DNA of 37,063 nt from Thermodesulfobacteriota bacterium. Its GTDB lineage: Bacteria; Desulfobacterota; Desulfomonilia; UBA1062. Below, piece after piece: positions 23,909-31,456 of this stretch. The stretch covers positions 1 through 37,063 of the forward strand of contig JALOOZ010000005.1 of the NCBI GenBank assembly GCA_025454155.1, read 5' to 3'. The notes under the pieces are model-generated. The model saw only the letters and a list, made by a program, of their open reading frames with translations. It ran no database searches and was not told where the DNA came from. A program made the position numbers and the translations under genes. How positions within the stretch are numbered: position 1 is the first letter of the stretch; the number at the start of each line of letters is the position of its first letter.

Positions 23909-26605
23909 CTACTTCCTCCCCGTGCCCGTTTTCATGGCGTCATAACCCTGCAGATCCCTGTTCAGCTCCATCACATCGGAGGAGACCCGTGCAGCGGATA
24001 CGAGGACCGGGTCCTTGCTGACCCGTATGATGTGGGTGAGGAGCTCCCTTGCCTTCGGGTTGTCCCCCTGGTCGTGGGCTATGTCTGCGAGATAGTACAT
24101 GGCCCATGGGGCATGGGACGACTTGGGGTAGGCATCCAGAAGGGTCTGGAAGAGAGAAGAAGCCCTCGTGAAGTCTCCGGCCTTTTTCGCCTGGCCCGCC
24201 CGAAGATAGAGAGCCTCCTCGATGATGGGAGAGACTCGTTCCGGATGGAATGCAATGATTCTGTCCAGGGCCGTCTGCTCCTGCTGGGGCATGCCAAGCC
24301 TCCGGTAGGCATCCGTAAGGTAAGACAACGAATGAAGTGCCAGTGGGCTTCCGCTGGCGGCCGAGGCTTCGAGATAGGGCAGGGCTGCACTGAGGCTTCC
24401 GAGCCTGTACAGCACCTCGCCACGCCTGTCGTTCATGATCTGGGCATCCTTTCCCTTTGGGTAGGTGCTCAGGTATATGGTGTTCCAGATGAGGGCTTCC
24501 TGGTACTTTCCGCGTTTGACATCGATGGTGAAGAGCAGATAGAAGGCCTGTTCCTTGTAGATGGAATCTCCCCTGGTGGATGATTCCAGCATGGACCGTG
24601 CCTGCTCCACCTGGCCGATGCGGTTCAGGGCGTCGCCCATGATGAAGAGCGTGGCGCTGTCCTGCATTTCTTTTATGAAGTTCGGCTTGTAGCGCGTATA
24701 GATGGCGTAGATACGGTCATAACGGGAATCGCGGTAGAGGATGCGGACCCGTTCGATGATGCTCCTGATGGCCTCAACCTGGGCATAGTGGTGGATCGAG
24801 TCACCCTTGGTCGTATTCTTCCAGACCTCATGGTAGGTTTCCAGCGCCTTCTCCCAGTCACCATGCTTCGCATAGGCCTGAGCTATCCTCACTTTCACCA
24901 GGGAGGCCAGCGATTTGTCCTTGAATTCCTCCGAGGCCTTCAGGGTTTCATAGATATCCATGACCTCGTTGAAAGCCCGGTCAGGAAGTTTTCCCCTCTC
25001 GTCCGTGTTCTTTTCGATGATGATGCGGGCCGTCTTGAGCTTGGCAATGACGAGGCTGTCACCCTTGGCACCCAGGTTCTCCACCTGCGAGAAGACAACG
25101 ATGGCCCTGTCCTTCTCCCCTATCTGGTAGAGGCTGTCTCCCAGCATGAGGAGATATTTCTGTCTGCCGGGAGCACCTGAAAGGTTGAAGGCCATGGTGA
25201 GGTAGTCCCTGGCCTGGGGGAAGTCATTCATCCTGAAGGCCGCGTCGCCCATGCGTGCGAAGATGCCGGGATCCTCCCCGGGATAGTCGGGATCCGCGGC
25301 AAGAACCTGCCGGTACAGATCCAGGGCCTTTGGATGATCGTTCAACCCGAGGTAGGTGTCCGCAAGGGTGGCCGAGTACAGGGCCTTGAGATCTTCCTGC
25401 AGGCCTTTGCCGCCGAGGCCCATCATCAGCCTCTTGGCGGCGGCATAGGCATCCTGATAGGAACCGGCACGGTTCAGGATGTCCATCTCCCGGATGGATG
25501 CCTCTGCCTTTATGTCGTCGTTCCCGGAGGCCTTCAGCCTGCTGATAGTCGAGGAAGCCTCCGCGGGTAAGCCTGCCCGGATAAGCATGGAACAGTACTC
25601 CAGCTGGAGCCGTTCCTGCTCTGGGCTTTCTGGCATTTCCCGGATGGCCTCGTTCATCAGGGACAGGGACTTGTTCGACTGTTCCCCCATCTTGTACGGG
25701 AAGGCAACGGACCAGTAGGACCTTGCCAGGAGGATCTTCTCGCCAGGGCTCAGCGATCGTATCTGCGGCTCCAGGGTCACAATGACCCCTGCCCTGTTCC
25801 CTGCATCAAAGAGGCTTCGTGCAGTGAGTTCCCTCGCCTCCGGTGATTGCTGGCCCGAGGTGCTCATGACAAAGGTGATCCTGCTTTCACCCCTGTCAGC
25901 CCTGGTGCTCTCCAGGATAAAAGGCTCTTTCAGGGATAGGGTGAGGGTAGTACCGTTGGCCATCTTCATGAGGCCGACAAACTGAAGCTGCGGGACACCT
26001 TCGAGGAGCCTCTGAATGTCCGTACAGGGGAACTCAACTGGAAAACGGATGAAGATCCTCCCGCCCTTGGTGGCACGGACTTCCGGCAGGGGGCCCTCTT
26101 TGAGGACCATGGCAACGCTGAAGCGGGCCTTGCCGGGGATGATCTCGAAATGTCTGACGGGACAGGCGTCTTCGGTTTCCCGGGCCGTCTTCCCGGAGAT
26201 GTCGATGACGAAGCGTGACGGGAACTGTTTGAACGAAGCCTTGTAGGTGAAAGGCTGTTTCAGGGCAATGACTGCCTTGATGCCGTCGAAGGAGAGGGAC
26301 TGGATCATGAACCGGTCCTGGATCGTCTGTGGCTCGGCGACAGTGTGGGGAAAATTGACGATGAGTGTCTGGTTTTGTTCTGCCAGATCCGGGCTGATGC
26401 TGTCATCTGCCTTCAGATGGAAGACGACCCGTGTGCCGTCGCCGGAGCCTCCTACTAGGATGTCTCCTGCGCTCGCCGGGCCTGCAGCGACGAGGATCAT
26501 GCACATGGTCTGCAGGGCATACCCGAGTGCATTCCTCAGCATGAACAGTAAGGGTCTGTAATTCTTCACCGCAGCATGGAAATACAACTTCCATGCCACA
26601 TTCAT
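23909..26605 (-). CDS. Large TPR-repeat envelope protein with N-terminal AMIN-like domain
   Basis: Up to 898 residues. A hydrophobic signal segment ends at GPASAG (about residue 47); an internal ATG at 26542 would give a normal-length signal peptide (MLRNALGYALQTMCMILVAA), so either start is possible, and neither has a good ribosome site. The next 220 residues are beta-rich and contain AMIN-like phrases (TRVVFHLKAD; FPSRFVIDISGKT). From about residue 265 onward the protein is a helical TPR array, with clear units such as ALDLYRQVLAADPDYPG and KALETYHEVWKNT. It should be periplasmic. Lying directly before the flagellar activator gene, it may serve motility or polar envelope organisation; that is inference. 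Confidence 0.72.
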   Translation of the reverse strand: MNVAWKLYFHAAVKNYRPLLFMLRNALGYALQTMCMILVAAGPASAGDILVGGSGDGTRVVFHLKADDSISPDLAEQNQTLIVNFPHTVAEPQTIQDRFMIQSLSFDGIKAVIALKQPFTYKASFKQFPSRFVIDISGKTARETEDACPVRHFEIIPGKARFSVAMVLKEGPLPEVRATKGGRIFIRFPVEFPCTDIQRLLEGVPQLQFVGLMKMANGTTLTLSLKEPFILESTRADRGESRITFVMSTSGQQSPEARELTARSLFDAGNRAGVIVTLEPQIRSLSPGEKILLARSYWSVAFPYKMGEQSNKSLSLMNEAIREMPESPEQERLQLEYCSMLIRAGLPAEASSTISRLKASGNDDIKAEASIREMDILNRAGSYQDAYAAAKRLMMGLGGKGLQEDLKALYSATLADTYLGLNDHPKALDLYRQVLAADPDYPGEDPGIFARMGDAAFRMNDFPQARDYLTMAFNLSGAPGRQKYLLMLGDSLYQIGEKDRAIVVFSQVENLGAKGDSLVIAKLKTARIIIEKNTDERGKLPDRAFNEVMDIYETLKASEEFKDKSLASLVKVRIAQAYAKHGDWEKALETYHEVWKNTTKGDSIHHYAQVEAIRSIIERVRILYRDSRYDRIYAIYTRYKPNFIKEMQDSATLFIMGDALNRIGQVEQARSMLESSTRGDSIYKEQAFYLLFTIDVKRGKYQEALIWNTIYLSTYPKGKDAQIMNDRRGEVLYRLGSLSAALPYLEASAASGSPLALHSLSYLTDAYRRLGMPQQEQTALDRIIAFHPERVSPIIEEALYLRAGQAKKAGDFTRASSLFQTLLDAYPKSSHAPWAMYYLADIAHDQGDNPKARELLTHIIRVSKDPVLVSAARVSSDVMELNRDLQGYDAMKTGTGRK

Positions 26606-26627
26606 GAAAAGGGTTAGGCCGAGGGAG

Positions 26628-26643
26628 AAAGGAAGCTTCCTTT
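26628..26643. repeat. Perfect 16-base palindrome between two regulator-linked genes
   Basis: AAAGGAAGCTTCCTTT is perfectly self-complementary and lies in the 47-base gap between the NtrC-type regulator and the TPR-protein gene. Without a loop larger than four bases and with no T-run it is a weak terminator candidate; it could equally be a dimer-binding operator. Confidence 0.4.
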
Positions 26644-26652
26644 TGTGCCCCG

Positions 26653-28053
26653 CTACATGTTGGTTTCGGTGGGCTTTTCGAGCTTCTGCTTCTTGATCTT
26701 CTCCACCAGTGTCGTCCGGTTCACGTGGAGGAGCTTGGCTGCCCGGTTCTTGACCCAGTTGCTCTTGTTCAGTGCCTGGATGATGATGCTGCGTTCGAAT
26801 TCGTTGACCGCAGTGGAAAGGTCAATGCCCGCTTCGGGCAGATCGATGAGCGGAACAGCGGATGCCGTCCCCATAGCCCCGATAAGGACCTTCTCAGGAA
26901 GGTCATCCGCTTCTATGACTGGAGAGTCGCACAAGACCACCATGCGCTCCACCAGATTCTCCAGTTCCCGGACATTGCCCGGCCAGCGGTAATGCATGAG
27001 GGCTGACACGGCCTTCTTGCTGAACTCGGCCTTTTTCGGCGATTTCCCGTTGTTGAATTTATTCAGAAAATGCTTGACCAGGAGCGGAATGTCCTCGATC
27101 CTCTCGCGCAGGGGCGGCAGGTGTAACGGGATGACATTGAGCCGGTAGTAGAGGTCTTCACGGAACCTGCCGTTGGTCACTTCTTCCTCGAGATTCCTGT
27201 TGGTTGCTGCGATGATCCTGAGGTCGGCCCGTATGGACTTGACTCCGCCGACGCGTTCGAATTCGCGCTCCTGGATGACACGGAGCAGCTTGACCTGGAG
27301 GTTCGGGCTCATCTCGGATATCTCATCCAGGAAGATGCTGCCGCTGCTGGCCAGCTCGAACCGGCCTATCCTCGTCCTGAATGCACCGGTGAACGCACCT
27401 TTCTCGTGGCCGAAAAGCTCGCTCTCGAGCAGTTCCTCAGGGATTGCGCCGCAGTTGACCGGGACGAAGGGATTGACCGACCTGGACGAGTTGAAATGCA
27501 GGGCCCGGGCGACGAGCTCCTTGCCTGTCCCGGATTCACCCAGGATCAAGACCGTGGAGTCCGTGGATGCCACCTTGTCGATGAGACTGAAGATCTTCTG
27601 CATCTTTTCAGAGGTACCCACGATATTCTCGAACTTGTACTTGGCCTTGAGCTGCTGCTTGAGGTAGAGGTTCTCCTCCTGCAGCGCGAGGTGGTCCAGG
27701 GCTTTTTTCACCACGACCTTGATCTCGTCCGCCTTGAAGGGCTTGGTGATATAGTCGAAGGCCCCGAGTTTCATGGCATCCACGGCAGTCTTGACGGACC
27801 CGTATCCGGTGTAGAGGATGCCGATGGTGTTGAGCTTGTTGTCTATGAGGTGCTGTATGACGCCCAGCCCGTCGAGCTCCGGCATCTTGAGATCGGTGAG
27901 GACGATGTGAAACGAGTCCTGCGAGAGCCTGGCGACGGCGTCTTTCCCGTTGGCCGCAGTCGCTACGGTATAACCCTCCTCGGAGAGGACCTCAGAGAGG
28001 TATTCCCTGTTCGGGGCCTCGTCGTCTACAATGAGTATGGAGTGGTTTCCCAT
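26653..28053 (-). CDS. NtrC-family sigma-54-dependent response regulator
   Basis: A 466-residue response regulator from ATG 28053. The receiver is canonical: acidic pair in IVDDE (Asp10, Asp11), phospho-acceptor Asp54 in LTDLKMPELDG, and Lys104 in ITKPF. The AAA+ domain has GESGTGKE (172-179) and GAFTGA (219-224), and a C-terminal Fis-type helix-turn-helix (NRAAKLLHVNRTTLVEKIKK). A longer frame begins at GTG 28080, but a consensus promoter overlaps that codon, so the ATG is preferred. No partner histidine kinase is in the window. Together with the nearby flagellar genes a role in motility control is plausible but unproven. Confidence 0.92.
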   Translation of the reverse strand: MGNHSILIVDDEAPNREYLSEVLSEEGYTVATAANGKDAVARLSQDSFHIVLTDLKMPELDGLGVIQHLIDNKLNTIGILYTGYGSVKTAVDAMKLGAFDYITKPFKADEIKVVVKKALDHLALQEENLYLKQQLKAKYKFENIVGTSEKMQKIFSLIDKVASTDSTVLILGESGTGKELVARALHFNSSRSVNPFVPVNCGAIPEELLESELFGHEKGAFTGAFRTRIGRFELASSGSIFLDEISEMSPNLQVKLLRVIQEREFERVGGVKSIRADLRIIAATNRNLEEEVTNGRFREDLYYRLNVIPLHLPPLRERIEDIPLLVKHFLNKFNNGKSPKKAEFSKKAVSALMHYRWPGNVRELENLVERMVVLCDSPVIEADDLPEKVLIGAMGTASAVPLIDLPEAGIDLSTAVNEFERSIIIQALNKSNWVKNRAAKLLHVNRTTLVEKIKKQKLEKPTETNM

Positions 28054-28068
28054 AAATTCTTGAGGTGC

Positions 28069-28097
28069 ATTATACCGCACGATGTCAATTGCGTCAA
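28069..28097 (-). promoter_or_regulatory. Near-consensus sigma-70 promoter of the NtrC-type regulator
   Basis: Minus strand TTGACG (28097-28092), a 17-base spacer, then a perfect TATAAT (28074-28069). The predicted start point (about 28062) lies only about nine bases before the ATG at 28053, so the mRNA would have almost no leader and no Shine-Dalgarno site. Confidence 0.7.
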
Positions 28098-28149
28098 TAT
28101 ATAGACGCTCTCACGTGCAATAAGATTCCGGAACGGCTTCGGGCAGGGG

Positions 28150-28434
28150 TTACTGCTCTTTGTCGTTCACCTGATCTCTCATATCTTTGCCGGATTTGAA
28201 AAAAGGCAGGGTTTTGGAATTGACCTGGATTTTTTCGCCGCTCTTGGGGTTCCGTCCGATGTAGGGCTTGTAATCCCTCATGACAAAGCTGCCGAATCCC
28301 CTGATCTCAACACGGCGCTTGTTCTTCATGGCTGTAATCATTGAATTGAGGATGGAATTCACAAGGGCCTCGGCCTTCTTGGGGTGGAGAGCCATGCGCA
28401 TGGAGAGCTCTTCGATCAATTCGGATTTGTTCAT
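28150..28434 (-). CDS. HU/IHF-family DNA-bending protein, IHF-beta-like
   Basis: A 94-residue histone-like protein. It has the family opening MNKSELIEEL, the DNA-arm motif RRVEIRGFGSFVMRDYKPYIGRNP in its usual position (split here: RGFGSF, then RNPKSGE), and an IHF-beta-like end (LPFFKSGKDMRDQVN). It binds the DNA minor groove and bends it. The ATG at 28434 has a strong AGGAGG site; codons upstream are promoter sequence. IHF-type bending commonly assists sigma-54 promoters, of which this window has several. HU and IHF subunits cannot be firmly separated by eye. Confidence 0.88.
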   Translation of the reverse strand: MNKSELIEELSMRMALHPKKAEALVNSILNSMITAMKNKRRVEIRGFGSFVMRDYKPYIGRNPKSGEKIQVNSKTLPFFKSGKDMRDQVNDKEQ

Positions 28435-28469
28435 GTATCTCCTCCTGTTATGAACTGAATACAGATAAG

Positions 28470-28497
28470 AATATAAAGTGCACCAGGCATATGTCAA
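28470..28497 (-). promoter_or_regulatory. Sigma-70-type promoter of the IHF/HU gene
   Basis: Minus strand TTGACA (28497-28492, perfect), 16-base spacer, TATATT (28475-28470, one mismatch). The start point falls near 28463, about 29 bases before the ATG. The -35 box begins six bases after the stop codon of the pseudouridine synthase gene. Confidence 0.65.
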
Positions 28498-28502
28498 GTT
28501 TT

Positions 28503-29225
28503 TTAATGTTTTTTTAGTATCTTATGGAGCGATCTGACCTCGGAAAGACTCAGTCGGCGTATTTCACCAGGGGACATCCCCTTGAGGGTGAGGGGCCCGA
28601 CACTGATACGCTTGATGGAAACGACCTTCAGCCCAACGGAAGAGGCCATCCTCTTGATCTGGTTCTTGAGCCCTTGTGTCAGGGTGAACCTCAGGAGGGA
28701 AAACTCGGGACCGGTATGAACGGGAGCGATCTGGGCAGGCAGGGTCTTCTTTCCGTCGAGGACGATCCCCTTCTCCATGAGATCCATTGCTTCGGACGTG
28801 GCCTGCGGTGTCACCTTGACGAGATAGGTCTTGGGCACCTGGAACGAGGGGTGGTGGAGTGAATGCGCCAAATCACCGTCATTCGTGAGAATGAGGAGAC
28901 CTTCAGCGTCAAAATCCAGCCTGCCGGCCGGGAATACACCCACGAACTGCCGGGGAATGAGATCGCGGATGCACGGCCTTCCCTGGGGATCGCTCAGGGT
29001 GGTGAGCATGTTCCGTGGTTTGTACAGGGCCAGGATGCATGTTTCCTGCCGGGTCAGGGGCCTGCCGTCGAGGCGGATTTCATCGGAGCCCGGATCTATG
29101 GTGTCGCCCAGGAGGGCCTTTCTCCCGTTGATCTGCACCCGGCCGGCAAGGATGAGTTCGTCCGCCTTCCTCCTGGATATGGCCCCGGTCGATGCAATGA
29201 ACCTGTTGATTCGCATGGCGGTCAT
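28503..29225 (-). CDS. rRNA pseudouridine synthase, RsuA/RluB family
   Basis: A 240-residue enzyme converting a specific rRNA uridine to pseudouridine. The N-terminal S4 RNA-binding domain (RINRFIASTGAISRRKADELI, split: RINRFIAS then SRRKADELI) is followed by the catalytic domain with Asp104 in GRLDFDAEGLLILTNDG and the C-terminal QIKRMASSVGLKVVSIKR motif. Length and domains fit RluB/RsuA; the target base (23S or 16S) cannot be assigned. ATG 29225 gives MTAMRINR; a second ATG three codons later is possible. No clear ribosome site; a TATAAG box at 29238-29233 would place the start point next to the ATG. Confidence 0.87.
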   Translation of the reverse strand: MTAMRINRFIASTGAISRRKADELILAGRVQINGRKALLGDTIDPGSDEIRLDGRPLTRQETCILALYKPRNMLTTLSDPQGRPCIRDLIPRQFVGVFPAGRLDFDAEGLLILTNDGDLAHSLHHPSFQVPKTYLVKVTPQATSEAMDLMEKGIVLDGKKTLPAQIAPVHTGPEFSLLRFTLTQGLKNQIKRMASSVGLKVVSIKRISVGPLTLKGMSPGEIRRLSLSEVRSLHKILKKH

Positions 29226-29273
29226 GGAGATTCTTATAACGGAAATGAACGGGATTGGGGAGGTATCAGGTGG

Positions 29274-29297
29274 GACCCCTCTTCCGAAGGAGGGGTC
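29274..29297 (-). terminator. Strong GC hairpin with UUCG loop after the zinc-ribbon gene
   Basis: GACCCCTC (29274-29281) and GAGGGGTC (29290-29297) are perfectly complementary over 8 bp. Read on the minus strand the loop is CTTCGG, a stable C(UUCG)G tetraloop with an adjacent AA bulge. It lies 18 bases past the stop of the minus-strand gene at 29316. There is no T-run, so it may be a stabiliser or Rho-assisted end rather than a classical terminator. Confidence 0.4.
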
Positions 29298-29315
29298 GTT
29301 CAGTATCAGAACAGC

Positions 29316-29825
29316 CTACCGGTCGGCGGGCTGTTCCGTTTTGTTGAGGGGCATCCTGCAGACATCGCAGTTCTCGCTTCTGTAGGGATCACTGTCGCGG
29401 TAGATGACCATGCTCACCTCGTCGATCAAACCGTGGCGGTGCGTGCAGTCCGAGCAGAACAGACGGCCGATGGTGTCGAGATACCCGAGGACGGGCTTGT
29501 TCATGTCATCTTCGTGAGCAGTGTCGTGCTTGTATTCGCTGATGATCCCCATGGAGCCGCATGCGGGGCACTGAAATCCTCGGGCCGAGTCGAAGAAGGT
29601 GGTAGGGCACCTGCTGTTGGCGCAGTAGTATCTCGTGACCCTCTTCCTGTTCTTGTCCATGAGGGAATGGACGATCTCGGTGTAGATATTCCTCGACGCA
29701 TCCGGCTTCGAGCCTGGCTGGGAATCCTTTCCAGGACCGTTGTCCTCCCCGGCCGGCCGGTCGTCTCGTGTTTTATCTGCATTGAGAATACCTGATGTTT
29801 CATCAGGTTGAGCCTGCTTTTTCAT
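29316..29825 (-). CDS. Hypothetical protein with two zinc-ribbon modules
   Basis: A 169-residue cytoplasmic protein. The first 45 residues are hydrophilic and probably disordered (Asp/Gly/Lys/Pro-rich). Then come C68-x4-C73 with C86-x2-C89, and C124-x2-C127 with C153-x2-C156, which look like two zinc ribbons. I do not recognise the family. ATG 29825 (MKKQAQPDET) has an excellent AAGGGAG six bases before it; an upstream ATG at 29858 lacks one. It lies between sfsA and the pseudouridine synthase gene, all on the minus strand, with its own gaps of about 90-130 bases. Confidence 0.65.
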   Translation of the reverse strand: MKKQAQPDETSGILNADKTRDDRPAGEDNGPGKDSQPGSKPDASRNIYTEIVHSLMDKNRKRVTRYYCANSRCPTTFFDSARGFQCPACGSMGIISEYKHDTAHEDDMNKPVLGYLDTIGRLFCSDCTHRHGLIDEVSMVIYRDSDPYRSENCDVCRMPLNKTEQPADR

Positions 29826-29916
29826 CTTCACTCCCTTCGGTTCCGGCATCACATTCATGCAGGTGATAAACCGTCCTGAGAATCATGTAGTGACGTGGTG
29901 AGGCAATTTCAACAGG

Positions 29917-29946
29917 AAGGATCGACGCCGCCGACAACCGATCCCT
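29917..29946 (-). terminator. Possible terminator of sfsA
   Basis: On the minus strand AGGGATCG (29946-29939) pairs with CGATCCTT (29924-29917), including one G-U pair, across a 14-base GC-rich loop, followed by CCTGTTG. The tail is only mildly T-rich. The rest of the 129-base gap 29826-29954 shows only a weak TTGAAA-17-TACATG promoter-like pair. Confidence 0.3.
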
Positions 29947-29954
29947 GACCCGGG

Positions 29955-30650
29955 TTAGAGAATGCAAGGAATGTTCCTGCCCAAGGCCACCCCCGACAGG
30001 TCGACCGCGGTATCATATACAATGACCTCGAGGCCCTCTTTCCATGCCTTTTGGAGCCCGGCGGTATATGCCGGGTCGATATGGGCGGCAGGGGTAAAGG
30101 AACGGGCATCCATACGCTGGATGATGAAGAGCATGACGCTCCGGTACCCTTGACTGCGCATGTACAGGAGGTCCCGTACGTGCTTCAGACCCCTGTCTGT
30201 GACCGCGTCGGGGAACATGGCCATCCCGTTTTCCACCAGGGTTGAACTCTTGACCTCCACGAGACACGGGCTCACACCCTGTCCAGAAAGCATCAGGTCT
30301 ATGCGCGAATGATCGCTGATCCTCACCTCCGCCCTTTGAGATGAATAGCCGGAAAGCTCCGGTATGAGCCCCCTTTGTATGGCGGCCCCGGCTATCTGGT
30401 TGGCCCGCATGGTGTTGACGATAACCAGGGAATCGGGCATCTCTATGATCTCCCAGGTATAGGGGAATTTCCGTCCCGGCTTTTCGGAGAGGGTCATGAA
30501 CGCCGTCCTGCCCGGTTCGGAGCATGCCAGCATCCGGCCCGAGTTGGGACAGTGAGCCGTGACGACGCTGCCGTCATCGAGCACGATATCGGCCATGAAC
30601 CGTTTGTAACGCCCGAGGAGGGTGCCCCTGGTAAGCGCGGGCCAGTGCAT
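29955..30650 (-). CDS. sfsA: SfsA family protein (sugar fermentation stimulation protein A)
   Basis: About 231 residues. Conserved SfsA motifs are clear: GRYKRFMADIVLDDG, HCPNSGRML, ELSGYSSQRAEV, SRIDLML, CLVEVKSSTLVENG and MFPDAVTDRGLKHVRDL. The D...EVK arrangement resembles a PD-(D/E)XK nuclease core. In E. coli the protein binds DNA and influences sugar fermentation genes; the true biochemical role is not settled. ATG 30650 (MHWPALTRG) aligns with the E. coli N-terminus; ATG 30665 is an alternative, and a still longer frame overlaps the divergent promoter region. Neither start has a strong ribosome site. Confidence 0.88.
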   Translation of the reverse strand: MHWPALTRGTLLGRYKRFMADIVLDDGSVVTAHCPNSGRMLACSEPGRTAFMTLSEKPGRKFPYTWEIIEMPDSLVIVNTMRANQIAGAAIQRGLIPELSGYSSQRAEVRISDHSRIDLMLSGQGVSPCLVEVKSSTLVENGMAMFPDAVTDRGLKHVRDLLYMRSQGYRSVMLFIIQRMDARSFTPAAHIDPAYTAGLQKAWKEGLEVIVYDTAVDLSGVALGRNIPCIL

Positions 30651-30785
30651 GAGGTAATCGACCATAGTGCATTGGTAGCAGTGGGGATGCCCGTATGGCA
30701 AGGCAAGAAGGCGGCTGGTCACGGGATCACCCCCCGGCCCGGGCGGAGCAGGCGGCGAGAAGTAGCCTGGTGCCATGGCTAATTT

Positions 30786-30814
30786 TTGACACCTTTCCGC
30801 CCATCATGTATAAG
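30786..30814 (+). promoter_or_regulatory. Near-consensus sigma-70 promoter of the M50 protease-trpS-scpAB cluster
   Basis: TTGACA (30786-30791, perfect), a 17-base spacer, TATAAG (30809-30814, one mismatch). The start point would be near 30821, three bases before the ATG at 30824, so a leaderless or near-leaderless message is predicted. Confidence 0.6.
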
Positions 30815-30823
30815 GCCTGTGCA

Positions 30824-31444
30824 ATGGACCAGATGAACCAGATCCTCAGCCAGATTGCCCTGCTCATCGTGCCCGTGCTCTTTTCCATCACGGTCCACGA
30901 GGTATGCCATGGCTATGCCGCCTATCTTTTCGGCGATCCCACGGCAAAGATGGCAGGCAGGCTCACCTTCAACCCCATCAAGCACATCGACCCCATCGGC
31001 CTGCTGGTGCTCTTCGTCACACGCATGATCGGCTGGGCCAAGCCGGTACCCGTTGATCCCCGGTACTTCAAGCGGCCGAGGCAGGACATGGTGTGGGTGT
31101 CTCTGGCCGGCCCCGCATCGAACCTCGTGCTGGCGGCCTTGACCGCACTGGTGCTCAGGTTCATCGGACCGGTCCTCGCACCCACGCCGCTCTACCCGCT
31201 GGTGGTCATGGGGCAGATGATGGTGGTCATCAACGTGGGACTGGCGATCTTCAACCTTATACCCATACACCCGCTGGACGGCAGCCACATCATGGAAGGG
31301 CTCCTCCCCGCCGGATTGGCCTACTCCTACTCGAAGCTGCAACCCTACGGATTCATCATCCTGCTTCTGCTCATCTTCACGAAGGTGGTGGATATCGTGA
31401 TCGCACCCATTATCAACGGCATCGTATATGTACTGCTGAGCTAG
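30824..31444 (+). CDS. Site-2-protease-like zinc metalloprotease (M50 family)
   Basis: A 206-residue inner-membrane protein with four to five hydrophobic segments. Zinc ligands are seen in HEVCH (25-29, HExxH) within the first helix, and the third ligand in FNLIPIHPLDG. The AGPASNLVLAALTALVL stretch is typical of the compact M50B group found in many bacteria, often without PDZ domains, whose substrates are unknown. ATG 30833 is an alternative start; ATG 30806 would lie inside the predicted promoter. trpS follows after 12 bases. Confidence 0.85.
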   Translation: MDQMNQILSQIALLIVPVLFSITVHEVCHGYAAYLFGDPTAKMAGRLTFNPIKHIDPIGLLVLFVTRMIGWAKPVPVDPRYFKRPRQDMVWVSLAGPASNLVLAALTALVLRFIGPVLAPTPLYPLVVMGQMMVVINVGLAIFNLIPIHPLDGSHIMEGLLPAGLAYSYSKLQPYGFIILLLLIFTKVVDIVIAPIINGIVYVLLS

Positions 31445-31456
31445 AAGAGGAGAGAT

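Noticed and set aside
26631-26651. GGGCAC...AAGC sigma-54-like site (minus strand) before the TPR-protein gene
   Set aside because: GG-to-GC spacing is one base too long and the -12 half lacks TTGC; the bases belong to the palindrome.
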